From positions 1 to 64,000 of the forward strand of contig NZ_BPQQ01000003.1 of NCBI RefSeq assembly GCF_022179325.1: a DNA stretch of 64,000 nucleotides, given 5' to 3'. Positions within the stretch are counted from its first letter, which is position 1. The number at the start of each line of letters is the position of its first letter. A program made the translations under genes and the position numbers. This stretch comes from Methylobacterium isbiliense (GTDB lineage: Bacteria > Pseudomonadota > Alphaproteobacteria > Rhizobiales > Beijerinckiaceae). The notes beneath the pieces are model-generated. The model searched no databases. It was not told where the DNA came from and saw only the letters and a program-made list of their open reading frames with translations. This document shows, piece after piece, positions 33,202 through 42,240 of this stretch.

Positions 33202-34185
33202 TTGGCTGAGGCGGCAGGCACACCGCAGGGGACCGTGCGGGTTCGCGCGCCGGCCCGGCTGCATTTCGGCTTCCTCGATCTCCACGGCGGCCTGGGCCGG
33301 CGCTTCGGCAGCATCGGCCTCGCCCTGGATGCGCCCGGCATCGACCTGACGGTGGCGCCCGCCGGCCACCTCACCGTCGCGGGCGGCGGACCGGCGGCGG
33401 AGGCGGAGCACGGCCGCGTGCGCGCCTATGCGGAGGCGGCGGCCCGGCAGCTCGGCGTGCCGGCCGCCGGGGCCTTCGCGCTGCGCGAGGTGATTCCGGC
33501 CCATGCGGGCTTCGGCTCGGGCACGCAGCTCGCGCTCAGCGTCGCGGCCGGGCTCGCGCACCTGCACGCGGCGCCCTTCTCGCCCGAGGCCTTCGCGGCG
33601 GTGCTCGACCGGGGCAACCGCTCGGGGGTCGGGCTCGCCGCCTTCGTGACCGGCGGGCTGATCGTCGACGGGGGGCGCGACGCCAGCGGGGCGCCGCCGC
33701 CGGTCGTGTCGCGCCTCGCCTATCCGGAGGCGTGGCGCGTCGTGCTGCTGCTCGATCCCGGATCGACCGGCGTGCACGGCGCCGAGGAACGCCACGCCTT
33801 CCAGACCCTGCCGCGCTTTCCCGCGGGCGAGGCGGCGGAGATCTGCCGCATCGTGCTGATGCAGGTGCTGCCGGCCGCCGCGGCGGGCGCGGCCGAGCCG
33901 TTCGGGCAGGGCGTCACCGAGATCCAGCGGCGCATCGGCGACTACTTCGCCCCCCACCAGGGCGGGCGCTTCGCCAGCCCGGCCGTGGCGGCGGCGCTGG
34001 CCGAGGTGGAGGCGCTCGGGGTGGCGGGCTTCGGCCAGTCCTCGTGGGGCCCCACCGGCTTCGCGCTGGCCGGCACGCCCCCGGAGGCGGAGGCGCTGGC
34101 GGCCCGCCTGCGGAAGAACCACCCGGCGCTCACCGTGGTGGTGGCGCGCGGGCGCAATCACGGCGCCACCGTCTCGGCGGCCTGA
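33202..34185 (+). CDS. mptG: Beta-ribofuranosylaminobenzene 5'-phosphate synthase
   Basis: A 327-aa GHMP-superfamily enzyme that makes the first committed H4MPT precursor from PRPP and 4-aminobenzoate. Seen are RAPARLHFGFLDLHGGLGRR near residue 14, IPAHAGFGSGTQLALSVAAG (GHMP glycine loop) near 97 and NRSGVGLAAFVTGG near 136. The TTG start is preceded by GAGGATGGGG. In AM1 the equivalent is orf4, located upstream of mtdB as here. A 22-base tandem duplication covers its stop codon. Confidence 0.9.
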   Translation: MAEAAGTPQGTVRVRAPARLHFGFLDLHGGLGRRFGSIGLALDAPGIDLTVAPAGHLTVAGGGPAAEAEHGRVRAYAEAAARQLGVPAAGAFALREVIPAHAGFGSGTQLALSVAAGLAHLHAAPFSPEAFAAVLDRGNRSGVGLAAFVTGGLIVDGGRDASGAPPPVVSRLAYPEAWRVVLLLDPGSTGVHGAEERHAFQTLPRFPAGEAAEICRIVLMQVLPAAAAGAAEPFGQGVTEIQRRIGDYFAPHQGGRFASPAVAAALAEVEALGVAGFGQSSWGPTGFALAGTPPEAEALAARLRKNHPALTVVVARGRNHGATVSAA

Positions 34186-34214
34186 CGGCCGCGTCTCGGC
34201 GGCCTGACGGCCGC
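34171..34214 (+). repeat. 22-bp tandem duplication at the mptG stop codon
   Basis: The unit starting GTCTCGGCGGCCTGACGG occurs exactly twice (34171-34192 and 34193-34214). The first unit contains the mptG TGA; the second lies in the spacer. Internal CGGCC palindromes could form a small hairpin. Confidence 0.9.
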
Positions 34215-34338
34215 GGCTCGGAACCGCGCGCCTGCCCGAAAGTACGGATCGAAGGCGGGGCGAGAGCGTGGTTGTTCCAGCCGGACCGCCGCCTTCCGCC
34301 GCGCCGACCGGGAGAGACCCGTCATGAAGAGACCCGTC

Positions 34339-35232
34339 ATGGCCCGCTCGATCCTGCACATGCTCACTCCCCTCAAGCACATGAGCCCCTTCGACGTGAA
34401 CATGGCGGCGGATGCGGGCTTCGAGGTGCTCGCCGCCTACACGGGCGTCGCGCTGGCGGAGGTCGGGCCGCTCGTGCAGGATTCGATCTTCTCGCGCAGC
34501 CCGCAGGACGGGGTGCGCACCGGCGTGTTCATCGCGGGCAAGAACGCCGAGGAAGCCCTCGACATGATGGACCGGGCGCGCAAGGCGTTCGTCCCGCCCT
34601 TCGCCAACCACATCTTCGCCGACCCGGCCGGCTCCTTCACGACCGGCGCCGCCATGGTGGCGCTGGTCCACAAGGCGCTGCGCGAGCGGTTCTCCGCCGG
34701 GCTGGCGCAGCAGCGCATCGTGATCTTCGGCGGCGCCGGGGTGGTGGCCTACGTGGCGGCGGTGATCGGGGCACTGGAAGGCGCGCGCCCGGTGCTGGTC
34801 GGGCATGACGGGCAGGAGCGCGTGGGCAAGATCGCCGCCACCATGAAGTGGCGCTTCGACATCGACGTCGAGGCGGTGGACGGCTCCAGCCCCGAGGCGC
34901 GCCGCGCCGCGATCGGGCAGGCCGACGTCATCCTGTCGGCCGGCCCCGCCGGGGTGGCGATCCTGTCGGCGGAGGATCTGGACCATGCGCCGCGGCTCAA
35001 GGTCGCCTCCGACGTGAACGCCGTGCCGCCGGCCGGCATCGCCGGGATCGACGTCAACGCCGCCTGCGAGCCGCTGCCGGGGGGCCGCGGGGTCGGCATC
35101 GGCGCGCTCGCCGTCGGCGACGTGAAGTACCGGACGCAGGCCGGCCTGTTCCGGCGCATGCTGGCCGCGTCCGAGCCCCTCTGCCTCGACTTCCGCGACG
35201 CGTTCCGGCTCGCCGTCGAGATCGCCAGCTGA
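34339..35232 (+). CDS. mtdB: NAD(P)-dependent methylene-H4MPT dehydrogenase
   Basis: A 297-aa dehydrogenase that oxidises methylene-H4MPT to methenyl-H4MPT. The start MARSILHMLTPLKHMSPFDV agrees with the family, followed by AADAGFEVLAAYTGV, the NAD(P)-binding loop IVIFGGAGVVAYVAAVIGAL near residue 130 and KVASDVNAVPPAGI. A 15-base direct duplication (AGAGACCCGTCATGA at 34313 and 34328) creates a second in-frame ATG at 34324, which would add five residues. The downstream ATG is chosen from family knowledge. Confidence 0.95.
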   Translation: MARSILHMLTPLKHMSPFDVNMAADAGFEVLAAYTGVALAEVGPLVQDSIFSRSPQDGVRTGVFIAGKNAEEALDMMDRARKAFVPPFANHIFADPAGSFTTGAAMVALVHKALRERFSAGLAQQRIVIFGGAGVVAYVAAVIGALEGARPVLVGHDGQERVGKIAATMKWRFDIDVEAVDGSSPEARRAAIGQADVILSAGPAGVAILSAEDLDHAPRLKVASDVNAVPPAGIAGIDVNAACEPLPGGRGVGIGALAVGDVKYRTQAGLFRRMLAASEPLCLDFRDAFRLAVEIAS

Positions 35233-35236
35233 CGGC

Positions 35237-36439
35237 ATGGCGGGCGGGGCCGAGGCGCGAGCGGGCATGCCGCCACAGGGGGACGCCGTCCTGATCGCCG
35301 CCCAGTCGGGGCGGGCGCTGGCGGCCGCGGCGCGGCGGGCGGGCCTGCGCCCCTTCGTGGCCGACCTGTTCGGCGACGCGGACACCCTCGCGCTCGCCGC
35401 CTCGCACCGCCTCGTGTCGGGCCGCTTCGGCGCAGGGCCGGGCGCCCGCAGCCTGCTCGCGGCGCTCGACGACCTCGCCCGCGAGGCCGGCCCGGTCCTC
35501 GGCGTGGTGCTCGGCAGCGGCTTCGAGGGCGCCCCGGCCCTGATGGCGGCGATCGCCGCCCGCCACCGGCTGCTCGGCGCCGCACCGGATTGCGTGCGCC
35601 GCCTCAAGGACCCGCTGCACCTCGCCGGCCTCTGCGCGCGCCTCGCCATCCCCCATCCGCCGGTCTCGCTCGCCTCCGTGCCCGATCCGGCTTCCTGGCT
35701 GCTCAAGCGGCCGGGAGGGTCGGGCGGCGGGCACATCCGGCCGGCCCCCGCCGGGCCGCCGCCCGCGGGCGCCTACCTGCAGCGCAGGGTGCCGGGCCGG
35801 GCCCTCTCCCTGAACATTCTGGCCGACGGGCGCGACCTGCGGGTCCTCGCCGCCACCGCGCAATGGGCGGCGCCGACGCGGGCGCGTCCCTTCCGCTACG
35901 CCGGCGCGGTCGATCCGGGCGACATGCCGGCGGGCGTGCACGCGGCCGCCGCCCGCGCCCTCGCGGCCCTGGTGGCGGAGACGGGGCTGTGCGGCCTCGC
36001 CAGCGCCGACCTCGCGGTGGACGGGACCGGGTGGTGGCTCCTCGAAGTCAATCCGCGCCCCGGCGCCACCCTCGACGTGCTCGACCGCCGCGGCGCGCCG
36101 CTCCTCGCCCGCCACATCGCGGCCGCAAGCGGGCATCTCGGGCCGGACCTCGCCCCGCCGGCGGATGCGGCGGCGACGCAGATCTGCTACGCCGACCGCA
36201 CCCTGGCGGCGGTGCCGCCGCTGGCTTGGCCGGATTTCGTGATGGACCGGCCGCGGGCCGGCAGCCGCCTCGTCGCCGGCGCCCCGGTCTGCACGGTCTA
36301 CGCGGCGGGACGCGACGCCGCCGCGGCCCGCCGCGCCCTGCGCTCCCGCCTGGCGGCGGTGGGCGCCCTCCTGCCCGGGGCCTTCCTGGCGGCGGATGAC
36401 GCGTCGCCAGCCGGGATGCGAGGGGCCGCCGCGTGTTGA
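35237..36439 (+). CDS. ATP-grasp protein of the H4MPT cluster (orf5-like)
   Basis: A 400-aa ATP-grasp superfamily protein. Seen are LIAAQSGRALAAAARRAGLR at the N-terminus, an ATP-binding segment SWLLKRPGGSGGGHIRPA near residue 155, and the metal motif WLLEVNPRPGATLDVLDR near 265. Such genes (orf5 in AM1) lie between mtdB and mch and are thought to act in H4MPT or methanofuran-analogue synthesis by forming an amide or ester bond. It starts 4 bases after the mtdB stop with an ATG/GTG ambiguity; context supports the long form. Confidence 0.85.
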   Translation: MAGGAEARAGMPPQGDAVLIAAQSGRALAAAARRAGLRPFVADLFGDADTLALAASHRLVSGRFGAGPGARSLLAALDDLAREAGPVLGVVLGSGFEGAPALMAAIAARHRLLGAAPDCVRRLKDPLHLAGLCARLAIPHPPVSLASVPDPASWLLKRPGGSGGGHIRPAPAGPPPAGAYLQRRVPGRALSLNILADGRDLRVLAATAQWAAPTRARPFRYAGAVDPGDMPAGVHAAAARALAALVAETGLCGLASADLAVDGTGWWLLEVNPRPGATLDVLDRRGAPLLARHIAAASGHLGPDLAPPADAAATQICYADRTLAAVPPLAWPDFVMDRPRAGSRLVAGAPVCTVYAAGRDAAAARRALRSRLAAVGALLPGAFLAADDASPAGMRGAAAC

Positions 36440-36542
36440 CCGAAAACCCTGGGACCGCGTTCCCAAACCTGATTAGCTCCACGCCCGCTCGCACAGCCTG
36501 CGGCGGCATCTCACCGGACGACGCCCCGAGGGAGACCCCGTC

Positions 36543-37517
36543 ATGAGTTCCACCACCGTCCGTCCGAGCGTCAACGCGCTGGCGACGCCCCTCGTCGAAG
36601 CCCTGGTCGCCGACGCCCCGCGGCTGCGCCTCACCGTGTCGGCGAACCGCGGCGAGGCCCGGCTCGTCGATGCGGGCGCGAGCGCCCTGGGCTCGATCGA
36701 GGCCGGCCGGCGCATCGCCGAGATCTGCCTCGGCGGTCTCGGCACCGTCACGGTGGCGCCGGCAGGCCCGGTGGCGGCGTGGCCCTTCACCGTGACGGTG
36801 CACGCGGCCGACCCGGTGCTCGCCTGCCTGGGCAGCCAGTACGCCGGCTGGAGCCTTCAGGACGAGGGCGGCTCGTCCGGCTTCTTCGCGCTGGGCTCCG
36901 GCCCCGGCCGCGCCGCCGCCGCGGCGGAACATCTGTTCGAGGAACTCCACTACCGGGACACCGCCACGCAGATCGCGCTGGTGCTCGAATCCGCCAGCCC
37001 GCCGCCGCCCTCCGTGGTCGCCCGCGTGGCTGAGGCCGCCCGGGTCAAGCCGGAGGACGTGACCTTCATCTACGCGCCGACCCAGAGCCTCGCGGGCTCG
37101 ACCCAGGTGGTCGCCCGGGTGCTAGAGGTGGCCCTCCACAAGGCGCATACGGTCGGCTTCGACCTCGGGGCGATCGTCGACGGGATCGGCGCCGCCCCCT
37201 TGAGCCCGCCCCATCCGGACTTCATCCAGGCCATGGGCCGCACCAACGACGCCATCATCTACGGCGGGCGGGTGCAGCTCTACGTCGATGCGGACGACGC
37301 CGACGCGCGGGGCCTCGCGGAGGCGCTGCCGAGCACGACCTCCCGCGACCACGGCGCCCCCTTCGCGGAGATCTTCGCCCGCTTCAACGGCGACTTCTAC
37401 GCCATCGATTCCCACCTCTTCAGCCCGGCCGAAGTCGTCGTGACCTCGGTGCGCACGGGCGCGAGCCACCGCGCCGGCCGGCTGATGCCCGAGATGGTGG
37501 CGCGCTCCTTCGGCTGA
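36543..37517 (+). CDS. mch: Methenyl-H4MPT cyclohydrolase
   Basis: A 324-aa enzyme that hydrolyses methenyl-H4MPT to formyl-H4MPT. Typical segments are [20 protein letters not shown] near residue 40, [20 protein letters not shown] near 96, and [20 protein letters not shown] near 220. A GGGAGA site precedes the ATG. It follows the orf5-like gene and precedes an orf7-like ligase, as in Methylobacterium. Confidence 0.96.
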   Translation: MSSTTVRPSVNALATPLVEALVADAPRLRLTVSANRGEARLVDAGASALGSIEAGRRIAEICLGGLGTVTVAPAGPVAAWPFTVTVHAADPVLACLGSQYAGWSLQDEGGSSGFFALGSGPGRAAAAAEHLFEELHYRDTATQIALVLESASPPPPSVVARVAEAARVKPEDVTFIYAPTQSLAGSTQVVARVLEVALHKAHTVGFDLGAIVDGIGAAPLSPPHPDFIQAMGRTNDAIIYGGRVQLYVDADDADARGLAEALPSTTSRDHGAPFAEIFARFNGDFYAIDSHLFSPAEVVVTSVRTGASHRAGRLMPEMVARSFG

Positions 37518-37548
37518 GCGCCGCCGCCCCGATCAGGAGACGTCCCGG

Positions 37549-38463
37549 ATGCGGATCGCCCTCGCGGCCGACAACGGCGCCTGGCACAAGGCGCGCCTGC
37601 GCGCGGCGCTGACCCGGCTCGGGGCCGAGCCGGTGCTGCTCTCGCTCGCCGACGTGACGATCGAGACCGGCGCGGGCGAGCCGCTGCGGGTGCCGGGCTT
37701 CCCCGGCGGCCTGCCGGACGGGGTCCTGCTGCGCACCATCGCGGGGGGCACCTTCGAGGCGACGACGCTGCGGCTCGGCGTGCTGCACGCGCTCTCGGCC
37801 GCCGGCACGGTGGTCTGGAACGGCCCCGCGGCGATCGAGCGCTCCGTCGACAAGGCGATGACCAGCCTGCTGCTCGCCCGCCACGGCATCCCGACCCCTG
37901 AGACCTTCGTGCTCTCGCGCCGCGAGGCCGCCGCCGCCCTGGTGGCGCGGGAGGCCGGCCCCGGCCGGCCGCTGGTGCTCAAGCCCCTGTTCGGCTCGCA
38001 GGGGGAGGGGCTGCAGCTCGTGGAGCGGCCCGAGGACCTGCCGCCCGAGGAACTCGTCGGGCGCGTCTACTACCTGCAGCGCTACATCGCCCGGCGCGAC
38101 GGCGCGTGGCAGGATTACCGGGTCTTCGTCTGCGACGGGCGCGCAGTGGCGGGGATGATCCGCGAGGGCGACGGCTGGATCACCAACGTGCACCGGGGCG
38201 GCCGGCCGCTGCCCTGGGCGGTGCCCGCCCGCGCCGCCGCCCTCGCCGAGGCCGCCGCCACGGCGGTCGGGGTCGGCTACACGGGGATCGACCTCGTGGA
38301 GGACGGCGAGGGCGGCTTCCTCGTGCTGGAGGTCAACAGCATGCCGGCCTGGTCGGGCCTGCAGCAGGTGACGCCGGTCGACATCGCCGAGACCGTGGCG
38401 CGGGGCTTCCTGGCGGCGGTGCGCGCCCGCGCCCCCGGCCCCCGCCTCGTCGCACACGGGTGA
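37549..38463 (+). CDS. RimK/MptN-family ATP-grasp ligase (orf7-like)
   Basis: A 304-aa ATP-grasp ligase related to RimK and to H4MPT:alpha-L-glutamate ligase. Motifs are WNGPAAIERSVDKAMTSLLL near residue 88, LVLKPLFGSQGEGLQLV near 142, YYLQRYIARRDGAWQDYRVF near 175 and FLVLEVNSMPAWSGLQQVTP near 260. Position between mch and the CitG-like gene matches orf7 of AM1. Glutamylation of the pterin cofactor is the likely role but was not shown here. Confidence 0.88.
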   Translation: MRIALAADNGAWHKARLRAALTRLGAEPVLLSLADVTIETGAGEPLRVPGFPGGLPDGVLLRTIAGGTFEATTLRLGVLHALSAAGTVVWNGPAAIERSVDKAMTSLLLARHGIPTPETFVLSRREAAAALVAREAGPGRPLVLKPLFGSQGEGLQLVERPEDLPPEELVGRVYYLQRYIARRDGAWQDYRVFVCDGRAVAGMIREGDGWITNVHRGGRPLPWAVPARAAALAEAAATAVGVGYTGIDLVEDGEGGFLVLEVNSMPAWSGLQQVTPVDIAETVARGFLAAVRARAPGPRLVAHG

Positions 38464-38471
38464 GGGGTCTC

Positions 38472-39380
38472 GTGACCGGACCGGCGACCGACGCGGCCCT
38501 CGCGCCGGAGGCGGTGGCGGACGCCTACCGGGCGGCCTGCCGGGCGGAACTCGCGGCGCTCAAGGTCGGCAACGTCCACGTCTACGCCGCGGGTCACCGC
38601 ATGACGCTCGCCGATTTCGAGGCGAGCGCCGCGGTCTCGGCGGGCCCGCTCGCGCGCGGGGGCGCCAGGGTGGGTGCGCGGGTCGAGGGGGCGGTCGCCG
38701 CCACCCGCGCGGCGGTGGGCCAGAACACCAATCTCGGCATCGTGCTGCTCTGCGCCCCGCTCGCCGCCGCGGCCGAGCGGCCCGGCCCCCTGCGGGCGGG
38801 CCTGCGCGCCGTCCTGGCCGGCCTCGACGCGGCGGATGCCGCGGGCGTGTTCGCGGCGATCCGGCTCGCCAATCCCGGCGGGCTCGGACGCGCGGCGCGC
38901 CACGACGTCGCCGCGGCCGCACCCCCCCCGCCCTTGGCGGAGGCGATGGCGGAGGCGGCGCCGCGCGACCGCATCGCCCGCGCCTACGTGAGCGGCTTCG
39001 CCGACCTGTTCGAGACCGGCCTGCCGGCGCTGGCGCACGCACGGGCGCAGGGGCTCGCCGAGCCCTGGACCACCACGGCCGTCCACCTCGCCTACCTCAC
39101 CGCCTTTCCCGACAGCCACATCGCCCGGAAGTTCGGCCTCGCCCGGGCCGAGGCGGTGCGGGCGGAAGCCGAGGCCGCGCTCGCCGGCCTCGCCCTCGGG
39201 GAGGGGGCGGTGGAGGCCCTCCTCGCCCACGACCGCCACCTCAAGCAGGCCGGCCTCAATCCCGGAACCAGCGCCGACCTGACCGTCGCGACGCTCTTTC
39301 TCGACATGCTGCTGTGCAGCAAAGCCGGCGAAGTTTCGAAGATTGAAACGACTGAAAGGCAACCTGCCAAAAAGTCCTAA
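38472..39380 (+). CDS. CitG-like triphosphoribosyl-dephospho-CoA synthase family protein (orf17-like)
   Basis: A 302-aa protein of the CitG family, which transfers nucleotide moieties to make a triphosphoribosyl prosthetic group. Seen are LAALKVGNVHVYAAGHRMTL near residue 30, AAVGQNTNLGIVLLCAPLAA near 80 and HDRHLKQAGLNPGTSADLTV near 255. No citrate lyase is present; in methylotrophs the gene sits next to fae and is assigned to C1-cofactor synthesis. GTG 38472 has GAGGGG 6 bases upstream and is preferred over GTG 38460, which overlaps the previous stop. The last 20 residues are richer in Lys and Ser. Confidence 0.85.
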   Translation: MTGPATDAALAPEAVADAYRAACRAELAALKVGNVHVYAAGHRMTLADFEASAAVSAGPLARGGARVGARVEGAVAATRAAVGQNTNLGIVLLCAPLAAAAERPGPLRAGLRAVLAGLDAADAAGVFAAIRLANPGGLGRAARHDVAAAAPPPPLAEAMAEAAPRDRIARAYVSGFADLFETGLPALAHARAQGLAEPWTTTAVHLAYLTAFPDSHIARKFGLARAEAVRAEAEAALAGLALGEGAVEALLAHDRHLKQAGLNPGTSADLTVATLFLDMLLCSKAGEVSKIETTERQPAKKS

Positions 39381-39593
39381 TCGGCTTGCGGCCAGTGCCG
39401 CCAATATTGGCGAAAATCGTGACGCTCCGCGGACTTGGCGGCTTGTTCGATGTCCGGCACCGCTGTAGGGTCCGCGCGCTGTCCGGGTAACCGGTTCGGC
39501 GCCAGCCGGACGCCGCAACAAGGATGGCGGGTTCAGAGCTGCGCCCATTTTGGGGAGCGGCTGCTTTTTATCGATTCCTGGGAGAAACCCCGC

Positions 39594-40109
39594 ATGGCGA
39601 CGATCAACAAGGTGATGGTGGGCGAGGCCCTCGTCGGCGACGGCAACGAGGTCGCCCACATCGACCTCATCATCGGCCCGCGCGGCAGCGCCGCCGAGAC
39701 GGCCTTCTGCAACAGCCTCACCAACAACAAGCACGGCTTCACCAGCCTGCTCGCGGTGGTGGCGCCGAACCTGCCGTGCAAGCCGAACACGCTGCTGTTC
39801 AACAAGGTCACCATCAACGACGCCCGTCAGGCCGTGCAGATGTTCGGCCCGGCCCAGCACGCCGTCGCCAAGGCCGTGCAGGACTGCGTGTCGGAAGGCA
39901 CCATCCCGGCGAGCGAGGCCGACGACCTCTACATCCTGGTCGGCGTGTTCATCCACTGGGAAGCGGCCGACGACGCCAAGATCGAGAAGTACAACTACGA
40001 GGCCACGAAGCTGTCGATCGAGCGCGCCGTGAAGGGCTCGCCGACCGCCGCCGAGGTCACGCAGCAGTACAAGACCGCGCAGCACCCCTTCGCCGCCAAC
40101 GTTTCCTAG
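39594..40109 (+). CDS. fae: Formaldehyde-activating enzyme
   Basis: A 171-aa enzyme that condenses formaldehyde with H4MPT to methylene-H4MPT. The sequence begins [20 protein letters not shown] with the catalytic His22 in [32 protein letters not shown] and [20 protein letters not shown] are near-invariant in the family. GGGAGAA lies upstream, and the codon bias resembles that of xoxF, which suggests high expression. A 213-base leader (39381-39593) without a gene precedes it, and a good terminator follows. Confidence 0.97.
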   Translation: MATINKVMVGEALVGDGNEVAHIDLIIGPRGSAAETAFCNSLTNNKHGFTSLLAVVAPNLPCKPNTLLFNKVTINDARQAVQMFGPAQHAVAKAVQDCVSEGTIPASEADDLYILVGVFIHWEAADDAKIEKYNYEATKLSIERAVKGSPTAAEVTQQYKTAQHPFAANVS

Positions 40110-40222
40110 ACAGGAAACCGTCCGGAGCAGCACGCGGCCCCACCGCCGCCCCCACCGCCTCCACCGAAGGGGCTGTTCCAGCGACTGGCCTCCATTTTCC
40201 TCGGACGTTGACGCGATTCGCG

Positions 40223-40252
40223 CGGGAGGGCTTCGGCCCTCCCGTTTCGTTT
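40223..40252 (+). terminator. Intrinsic terminator after fae
   Basis: A 7-bp stem GGGAGGG/CCCTCCC with loop CTTCGG (40224-40243) is followed by GTTTCGTTT. It lies about 115 bases after the fae stop; the spacer contains a Pro-codon-like C-rich stretch but no supported gene. Confidence 0.8.
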
Positions 40253-40292
40253 GGGGGAGCGCCGTCGGGCGCCGGAGCCGGGGCGTCGGCCG

Positions 40293-40889
40293 CTACTGGC
40301 CGGCAGGAGGCTGGAGCCGGGCGACGAGGTCGATCTCGACGCCGACATCGAGGCCGACCCACTGGCCCGAGGCCCAGGCCCCCTGGCCGACGCCGAACTC
40401 GGTCCGCACCAGGGTCACGCGGCCGGTGGCCCGCGCCTGCCCGCCGTCCAGATCCAGGTGGAAGGGCAGCGTCAGGGGGCGGCTGGTCCCCCGGATCGTG
40501 AGCGTGCCCACCGCCTCGTAGTCGCCGCCGCCCTTGGCCACGAACCGCGCCGCCTCGAACCGGGCCTGCGGAGCGGCCTTGACGTCGAACCAGTCCCTCT
40601 GGAGCAGGGCCTGATCCCGCTGCGCATCGCCCGTGCGCGCGCTGGAGAGGTCGATCAGCACCGTGGCGCGTCCCGCCTCGGGCTTGTCCGCATCGAAGGC
40701 GATCCTGGCCTCGAAGCGCTCGAAGCGGCCGGTGAAGGGCGTCCCGACCTGAACGCCGGAGAACCGGATCGCGCTGCGGGCCGGGTCCGCCGTCCAGTCG
40801 GCGGCCAGCGCCGGCCGCGCGGCGCCGTGCAACGCGACGGCCACGCCGAGGGCGAGCAGGCCGAGCCGGAGACCGGGAGGCGTGGTCAT
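40293..40889 (-). CDS. YceI-family periplasmic lipid-binding protein (second copy)
   Basis: A 198-aa exported YceI lipocalin-like protein with a signal peptide ending near AARPALAAD. Seen are WTADPARSAIRFSGVQVGTP, FEARIAFDADKPEAGRATVL, LTIRGTSRPLTLPFHLDL and the end of the barrel. The family binds polyisoprenoids such as quinones. It overlaps the cytochrome b561 gene by 4 bases, so both are co-transcribed. Confidence 0.87.
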   Translation of the reverse strand: MTTPPGLRLGLLALGVAVALHGAARPALAADWTADPARSAIRFSGVQVGTPFTGRFERFEARIAFDADKPEAGRATVLIDLSSARTGDAQRDQALLQRDWFDVKAAPQARFEAARFVAKGGGDYEAVGTLTIRGTSRPLTLPFHLDLDGGQARATGRVTLVRTEFGVGQGAWASGQWVGLDVGVEIDLVARLQPPAGQ

Positions 40890-41491
40890 CGGGTCGTCTC
40901 CATGGCGTCGGGCGCGGAGCCCTCGGGGAGGGGCAGCATCCGGCGCAGGACGTCGTCGCGCAGGATGAGGTGGTGGCGCAGGGCTGCCGCCACGTGCAGG
41001 ACCAGGAAGGCCGCCAGCAGCCACGCGCCGTAGGCATGCACCCGCTTCGCCACGCCCTCGGCCCAGGCCGGATCGGACAGGTGCTCCGCCAGCGGCAGGT
41101 GCGGCCAGGGGAGGGCGCCGTACAGCACCGTCGGGATGTTGAACGGCGAGAGCGAGACCACGGCCCAGCCGGTCAGCGGCAGGCCGACCAGCAGGAGATA
41201 GAGCAGGAGGTGGGCCGCCGAAGCCGCCCGGCGCTCCGCCCGCGGCATGGCCGCCGGGAGCGGCGGCGCCGGATGGACCGCCCGCCACGCGAGCCGCAGC
41301 GCCGTCAGGGCCAGGACCGTGATCCCGAGCGACTTGTGCCACTGGTAGAGCTCGAACTGCCGCATCGGCGGCAGGGCCGCATGCGTCATGGTGAGGCCCA
41401 TCCCGATCAGGGCGAGCACGCAGAGCGCGCTCGCCCAATGCAGCAGGATCGCCACGATCGTGTAGCGGCGGCCGCGTGCGGCTCCGGCCAT
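40886..41491 (-). CDS. Cytochrome b561 (YodB/CybB family)
   Basis: A 201-aa four-helix integral membrane cytochrome b. Heme-ligand His residues are present in AILLHWASALCVLA (first helix), LYQWHKSLGITVLAL (second), and the last helix FLVLHVAAALRHHLILRDDV. It would move electrons between the quinone pool and periplasmic partners. It lies between two yceI genes, a common arrangement. The ATG is preceded by a GGAG-like site. Confidence 0.88.
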   Translation of the reverse strand: MAGAARGRRYTIVAILLHWASALCVLALIGMGLTMTHAALPPMRQFELYQWHKSLGITVLALTALRLAWRAVHPAPPLPAAMPRAERRAASAAHLLLYLLLVGLPLTGWAVVSLSPFNIPTVLYGALPWPHLPLAEHLSDPAWAEGVAKRVHAYGAWLLAAFLVLHVAAALRHHLILRDDVLRRMLPLPEGSAPDAMETTR

Positions 41492-41510
41492 GGTCGGCGT
41501 CCGATCCCGG

Positions 41511-42119
41511 TCAGTCGCGCCGCTCGAAGGCGCCGTCGATCGTCAGCTGCAGGTCGTCGCCGATCAGCGGCACGTAGGTCTTCACCCCGTATGCCGAGCG
41601 CTTCAGCACGCCCGTGGCCTCGAAGCCGACCGTCACCTTCTTGTTGAGCGGGTTCACGCCCGCGCCGACCAGCGTGACGTCGAGGGTGACGGGCTTGGTC
41701 ACGCCGTGCAGGGTGAGGTCGCCCGTCACCTTGGCCTTGTCCGCGCCGACGGGCTCGACCTTGGTCGAGACGAAGGTCATCTCCGGGTACTTCGCCTCGT
41801 CGAGCCACTGCTCGCCCTTCAGCTCGCCCGTGAGCTTGGCGCTCGTCGTGCTCACCGACCCGACCGGGATCCTGATCGACAGCTTGGCGGCGGCCGGGTT
41901 CTTCGGGTCGAGGTCGAGGGTGCCGCTCACGCCCGAGAATCCGCCGGAATAGTGCGAGAAGCCGAAATGCGAGACCCGCCAGCCGACCTGGGTGTGGCCG
42001 GGATCGACCGCGTAGGTGCCGGCCTGGATCTGGGCCGGGTCGCGGGTGGCCGTCTGGGCGAGGGCCGGCCCGCCGACGAGGAGGGACAGGAGGAGGGGGT
42101 AGGCGAACAGGGACTTCAC
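41511..42119 (-). CDS. YceI-family periplasmic protein (first copy)
   Basis: A 202-aa exported YceI protein with a signal peptide ending in GGPALAQ. YAVDPGHTQVGWRVSHFGFS, the strand TLDLDPKNPAAAKLSI and LTLHGVTKPVTLDVTLVGAG are typical. The GTG start follows CCGGAG. It is the first gene of yceI-cybB-yceI. The LysR gene is transcribed divergently 121 bases away and probably controls it. Confidence 0.88.
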   Translation of the reverse strand: MKSLFAYPLLLSLLVGGPALAQTATRDPAQIQAGTYAVDPGHTQVGWRVSHFGFSHYSGGFSGVSGTLDLDPKNPAAAKLSIRIPVGSVSTTSAKLTGELKGEQWLDEAKYPEMTFVSTKVEPVGADKAKVTGDLTLHGVTKPVTLDVTLVGAGVNPLNKKVTVGFEATGVLKRSAYGVKTYVPLIGDDLQLTIDGAFERRD

Positions 42120-42240
42120 GGGTGTCTCCGGAACCACCACGGCGGACCGCATCGGCAGGTGCGCGACGCGGGACCGCGTGGCAAGAGCCTGGGTGATAGC
42201 CTGCTTTCCAACGAAGCTTGAGCCCGCCGATAGGCACCAC

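Noticed and set aside
38472-39380. Interpretation of the CitG-like gene as part of citrate lyase
   Set aside because: No citC, D, E or F genes are present, and the position beside mch and fae matches the methylotrophy gene set.
39381-39593. Riboswitch in the fae leader
   Set aside because: The leader is long, but no known riboswitch core could be recognised by eye.
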